Below are positions 20,879-22,654 of a DNA stretch of 22,654 bases, piece after piece (positions within the stretch are counted from its first letter, which is position 1; each line of letters opens with the position of its first letter). The notes beneath the pieces are model-generated. The model ran no database searches, was not told where the DNA came from, and was given only the letters and a program-made list of their open reading frames with translations. The stretch is taken from positions 1-22,654 of the IMG/VR virus record IMGVR_UViG_3300046838_000312. One strand, written 5' to 3'. The position numbers and the translations under genes were made by a program. The stretch is from a virus.

Positions 20879-22654
20879 GCGATCGTCGTCGCGACGCTGC
20901 GACGGCTACAGTCGGGCTCGGTGGCGTCGCGGGGGCTGGTGCGCTGCGCCATGTCGGCCTCGAGCGGGCCTACGAGGGAAAGGCCCGCCCGAAGGTTCCC
21001 CTGCTGCATGAGCTCAAGTTGGTCCGGACCCGACGTGGCCGCATCCCGTACGCCGCCGGCGCAGCGCTGGGGCTGGTCTCCGTGCCGACCGCCGCGGTGG
21101 GCACGTCACGCCTGCTCAGCCGTCGCGTCGACAAGGCCGACGACCGGAAGCGGTCCTTCCTCAGCGAGGGCGTCGCCGGCGCACGCGAGGCGGTCACCTC
21201 CCGCAACGACGCCATCAAGGAGCGCCCACCCGGCAAGCTCGTGGCGGGCAACTACCTGGCCGGTGCCGCGGTCGGGTCCGCCGCTGGCGCGCTGGTGCAC
21301 CGCGCTCCGGCACTGCGTCGCCTGCCCGGCGCGATGCGGTCGGGGCTCGCGGCCGCCAGCGGCGTGACCGCTGGCAGCGCCACGCTGCCGATCCAGAGCA
21401 AGATCACCCAGCGGGCCACCCATGGCGAGTACGAGGTGACCCCCACCGGCGTGCGCCGCAAGCGCAAGAAGCGCGCCGCCCCCTCGCGCACGATCGTCGA
21501 CGGCCGCCCGGGCAAGAGCAACATGCACCCCATGGCGCTGCGCCAGGCGATGGTGCCCAGCAGCGACCCGTTCGAGAAGCGCGGCGAGCGCACAGCGGCG
21601 CGCTGGACGGTCGGGCTCACCCAGACCGCCGACAAGATGGAGCGCAGGGTCAAGCGCGGCCGTCTGGTTCCGGTGGCGGCGATCGGGGTGCGCTCGCTAG
21701 CCCGTGACGCCTCTCCGCTCGCTCGGGTCCGGATCCCGGTCCACAAGGCCGGCTACTACGGCGAGGACATGAGCCGCAGGGAGAAGCGCGCCAGGGTGGC
21801 AGCCGTAGGCGGTGCGCCGTTCGTCGGCGACTTCGCTCAGGCGGCCCAGGCCGGGCGGATGGCCCCTCCCGGCCAGCGTGGCTCGGCCGCGGCCCTGCAG
21901 TACAGCGGTGGCCAGGTCGGCGGCGCAGTCGGACAGGTTGCCGGCGCAGCTGGCGCTCTCGGGCTGGCCAGCCGTAGCCACCACGTCCAGCGGGGTGCGG
22001 AGAAGGTCACCGACGCCGTCGACCGCGCCGAGTCCACTGCCCGGCGGGTGGTCCGCGCTCCGGCCAAGGGCGCTCGCAAGCCCGGCATGCTGGCTCGCGA
22101 GGCGGCCAACCCCAAGGCTCCGCGCGCCGTGCGCGCCGCGCTGCGGCCGGTCGTGCGCAACCCCAAGGCAGCGATCGCCGGCGCCCTCATCGGCGGGGCG
22201 ATCGGCAGCCAGGCCGGCGGCCAGGCTGGCTATGGCATCGCGCTCAACCGCGAGGACGCCTACAAGCGCCGGGTGAACAAGAACATGGCCGGAAAGATGG
22301 GTGGAATCCAGGGTGGCCGCTTCGCCAAGGCGGCCGACACCCACCCGCTGAGCAACCGCGAGCAGCGAGTGCTGCGGCAGCGCAAGAACCGCAGCGCGGT
22401 CATGAGCGCGGTCGGTGGGGCCACTGGCATCGCCTCCCTTGCAGCGCTGGGTGCGTCGCGCCATCCGAAGCTGCGCCGGCTGAAGGACATCCAGACCCCG
22501 CTGCTGACCACCGGTGCCGGTGTGGGTGGGATCAACGCCTTCACCAACGCCGCCATCCAGCGCAAGGAGGCCCAGGCGAGCGCGGTCCGCAAGGCCCTGG
22601 TGCCCACGGGCATCCGGCGCGCCCCGGCGATGCGCGCTGGCTTCATACGTCAGA
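20875..22654 (+). CDS. large basic protein with multiple Gly/Ala-rich hydrophobic segments, partial at window end
   Basis: Open from ATG 20875 to the last base (593 codons, no stop), so the C-terminus is missing. At least eight Gly/Ala-rich hydrophobic segments occur, for example near residues 11-28 (ATVGLGGVAGAGALRHVG), 122-140 (VAGNYLAGAAVGSAAGALV), 345-360 (VGGAVGQVAGAAGALGL), 430-450 (AIAGALIGGAIGSQAGGQAG) and near the end (GAGVGGINAFTNAA). They alternate with very basic Arg/Lys stretches (VRRKRKKRAAPSRT, RREKRARVAAV). GxxxG-type spacing is typical of glycine zippers that pack helices in membranes. Next to the portal, an internal virion or DNA-ejection protein is a reasonable guess. No protease or MuF motif was seen. 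Confidence 0.75.
   Translation, partial: MSDRRRDAATATVGLGGVAGAGALRHVGLERAYEGKARPKVPLLHELKLVRTRRGRIPYAAGAALGLVSVPTAAVGTSRLLSRRVDKADDRKRSFLSEGVAGAREAVTSRNDAIKERPPGKLVAGNYLAGAAVGSAAGALVHRAPALRRLPGAMRSGLAAASGVTAGSATLPIQSKITQRATHGEYEVTPTGVRRKRKKRAAPSRTIVDGRPGKSNMHPMALRQAMVPSSDPFEKRGERTAARWTVGLTQTADKMERRVKRGRLVPVAAIGVRSLARDASPLARVRIPVHKAGYYGEDMSRREKRARVAAVGGAPFVGDFAQAAQAGRMAPPGQRGSAAALQYSGGQVGGAVGQVAGAAGALGLASRSHHVQRGAEKVTDAVDRAESTARRVVRAPAKGARKPGMLAREAANPKAPRAVRAALRPVVRNPKAAIAGALIGGAIGSQAGGQAGYGIALNREDAYKRRVNKNMAGKMGGIQGGRFAKAADTHPLSNREQRVLRQRKNRSAVMSAVGGATGIASLAALGASRHPKLRRLKDIQTPLLTTGAGVGGINAFTNAAIQRKEAQASAVRKALVPTGIRRAPAMRAGFIRQ

Noticed and set aside
1-22654. tRNA genes, CRISPR arrays, integrase and attachment sites, insertion sequences, diversity-generating retroelement
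   Set aside because: I looked for cloverleaf features, evenly spaced repeats, recombinase motifs, transposase and reverse transcriptase motifs, and found none by eye. A tRNA or repeat-finder run would be decisive.

Overview
The window looks like part of a large, high-GC tailed bacteriophage (Caudoviricetes) of an actinobacterial host, or a prophage of one. The support is a recognisable large terminase (7415-9010), a DUF935/Mu gp29-type portal protein (18828-20585), an array of virion fibre and adhesin genes, and an endolysin followed by membrane proteins. Base composition is strongly G+C rich, start codons are ATG/GTG (one TTG), and genes are packed with ATGA, GTGA or TGATG start/stop overlaps. 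I saw no integrase, tRNA, rRNA, CRISPR or transposase. The host genus and tail morphology cannot be settled from this window.

Layout. (1) 1-686, rightward: two small unassigned genes (the first may be cut by the window edge), closed by a strong hairpin at 711-741 that lies between converging transcription units. (2) 752-5341, leftward: a tight operon of 13 small genes, almost all linked by 1-20 bp overlaps. None has a firm function, but several carry Cys/His zinc-binding patterns. Its candidate promoter (5435-5464) fires straight into a nested inverted repeat (5370-5428), so the leader RNA would start with a 13-bp stem just ahead of a strong Shine-Dalgarno. (3) 5468-6072, rightward: an HNH endonuclease whose alternative start codons lie inside a 17-bp palindrome, then a two-helix membrane peptide. 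(4) 6163-15630: two paralogous poly-glycine-linked proteins, the large terminase, then six or so fibre/adhesin genes with repeat, carbohydrate-binding-like, LamG-like and PPC-like modules. (5) 15702-18769: a short acidic protein, a CHAP plus double peptidoglycan-binding endolysin and a run of membrane proteins containing at least one good holin candidate. (6) 18828 to the end: the portal, a small helical protein, and a very basic protein with many Gly/Ala-rich hydrophobic segments that runs off the window.

How the parts fit. HNH, terminase and portal belong to DNA packaging. The fibre array should decorate the tail or capsid and recognise the host surface. The lysis genes release progeny. The leftward operon reads as accessory or early host-takeover genes and is the least explained part. 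The most unusual features are the separation of terminase from portal by about 9.8 kb of fibre and lysis genes, the Cys-rich leftward operon with its structured leader, and the glycine-zipper-like protein next to the portal.
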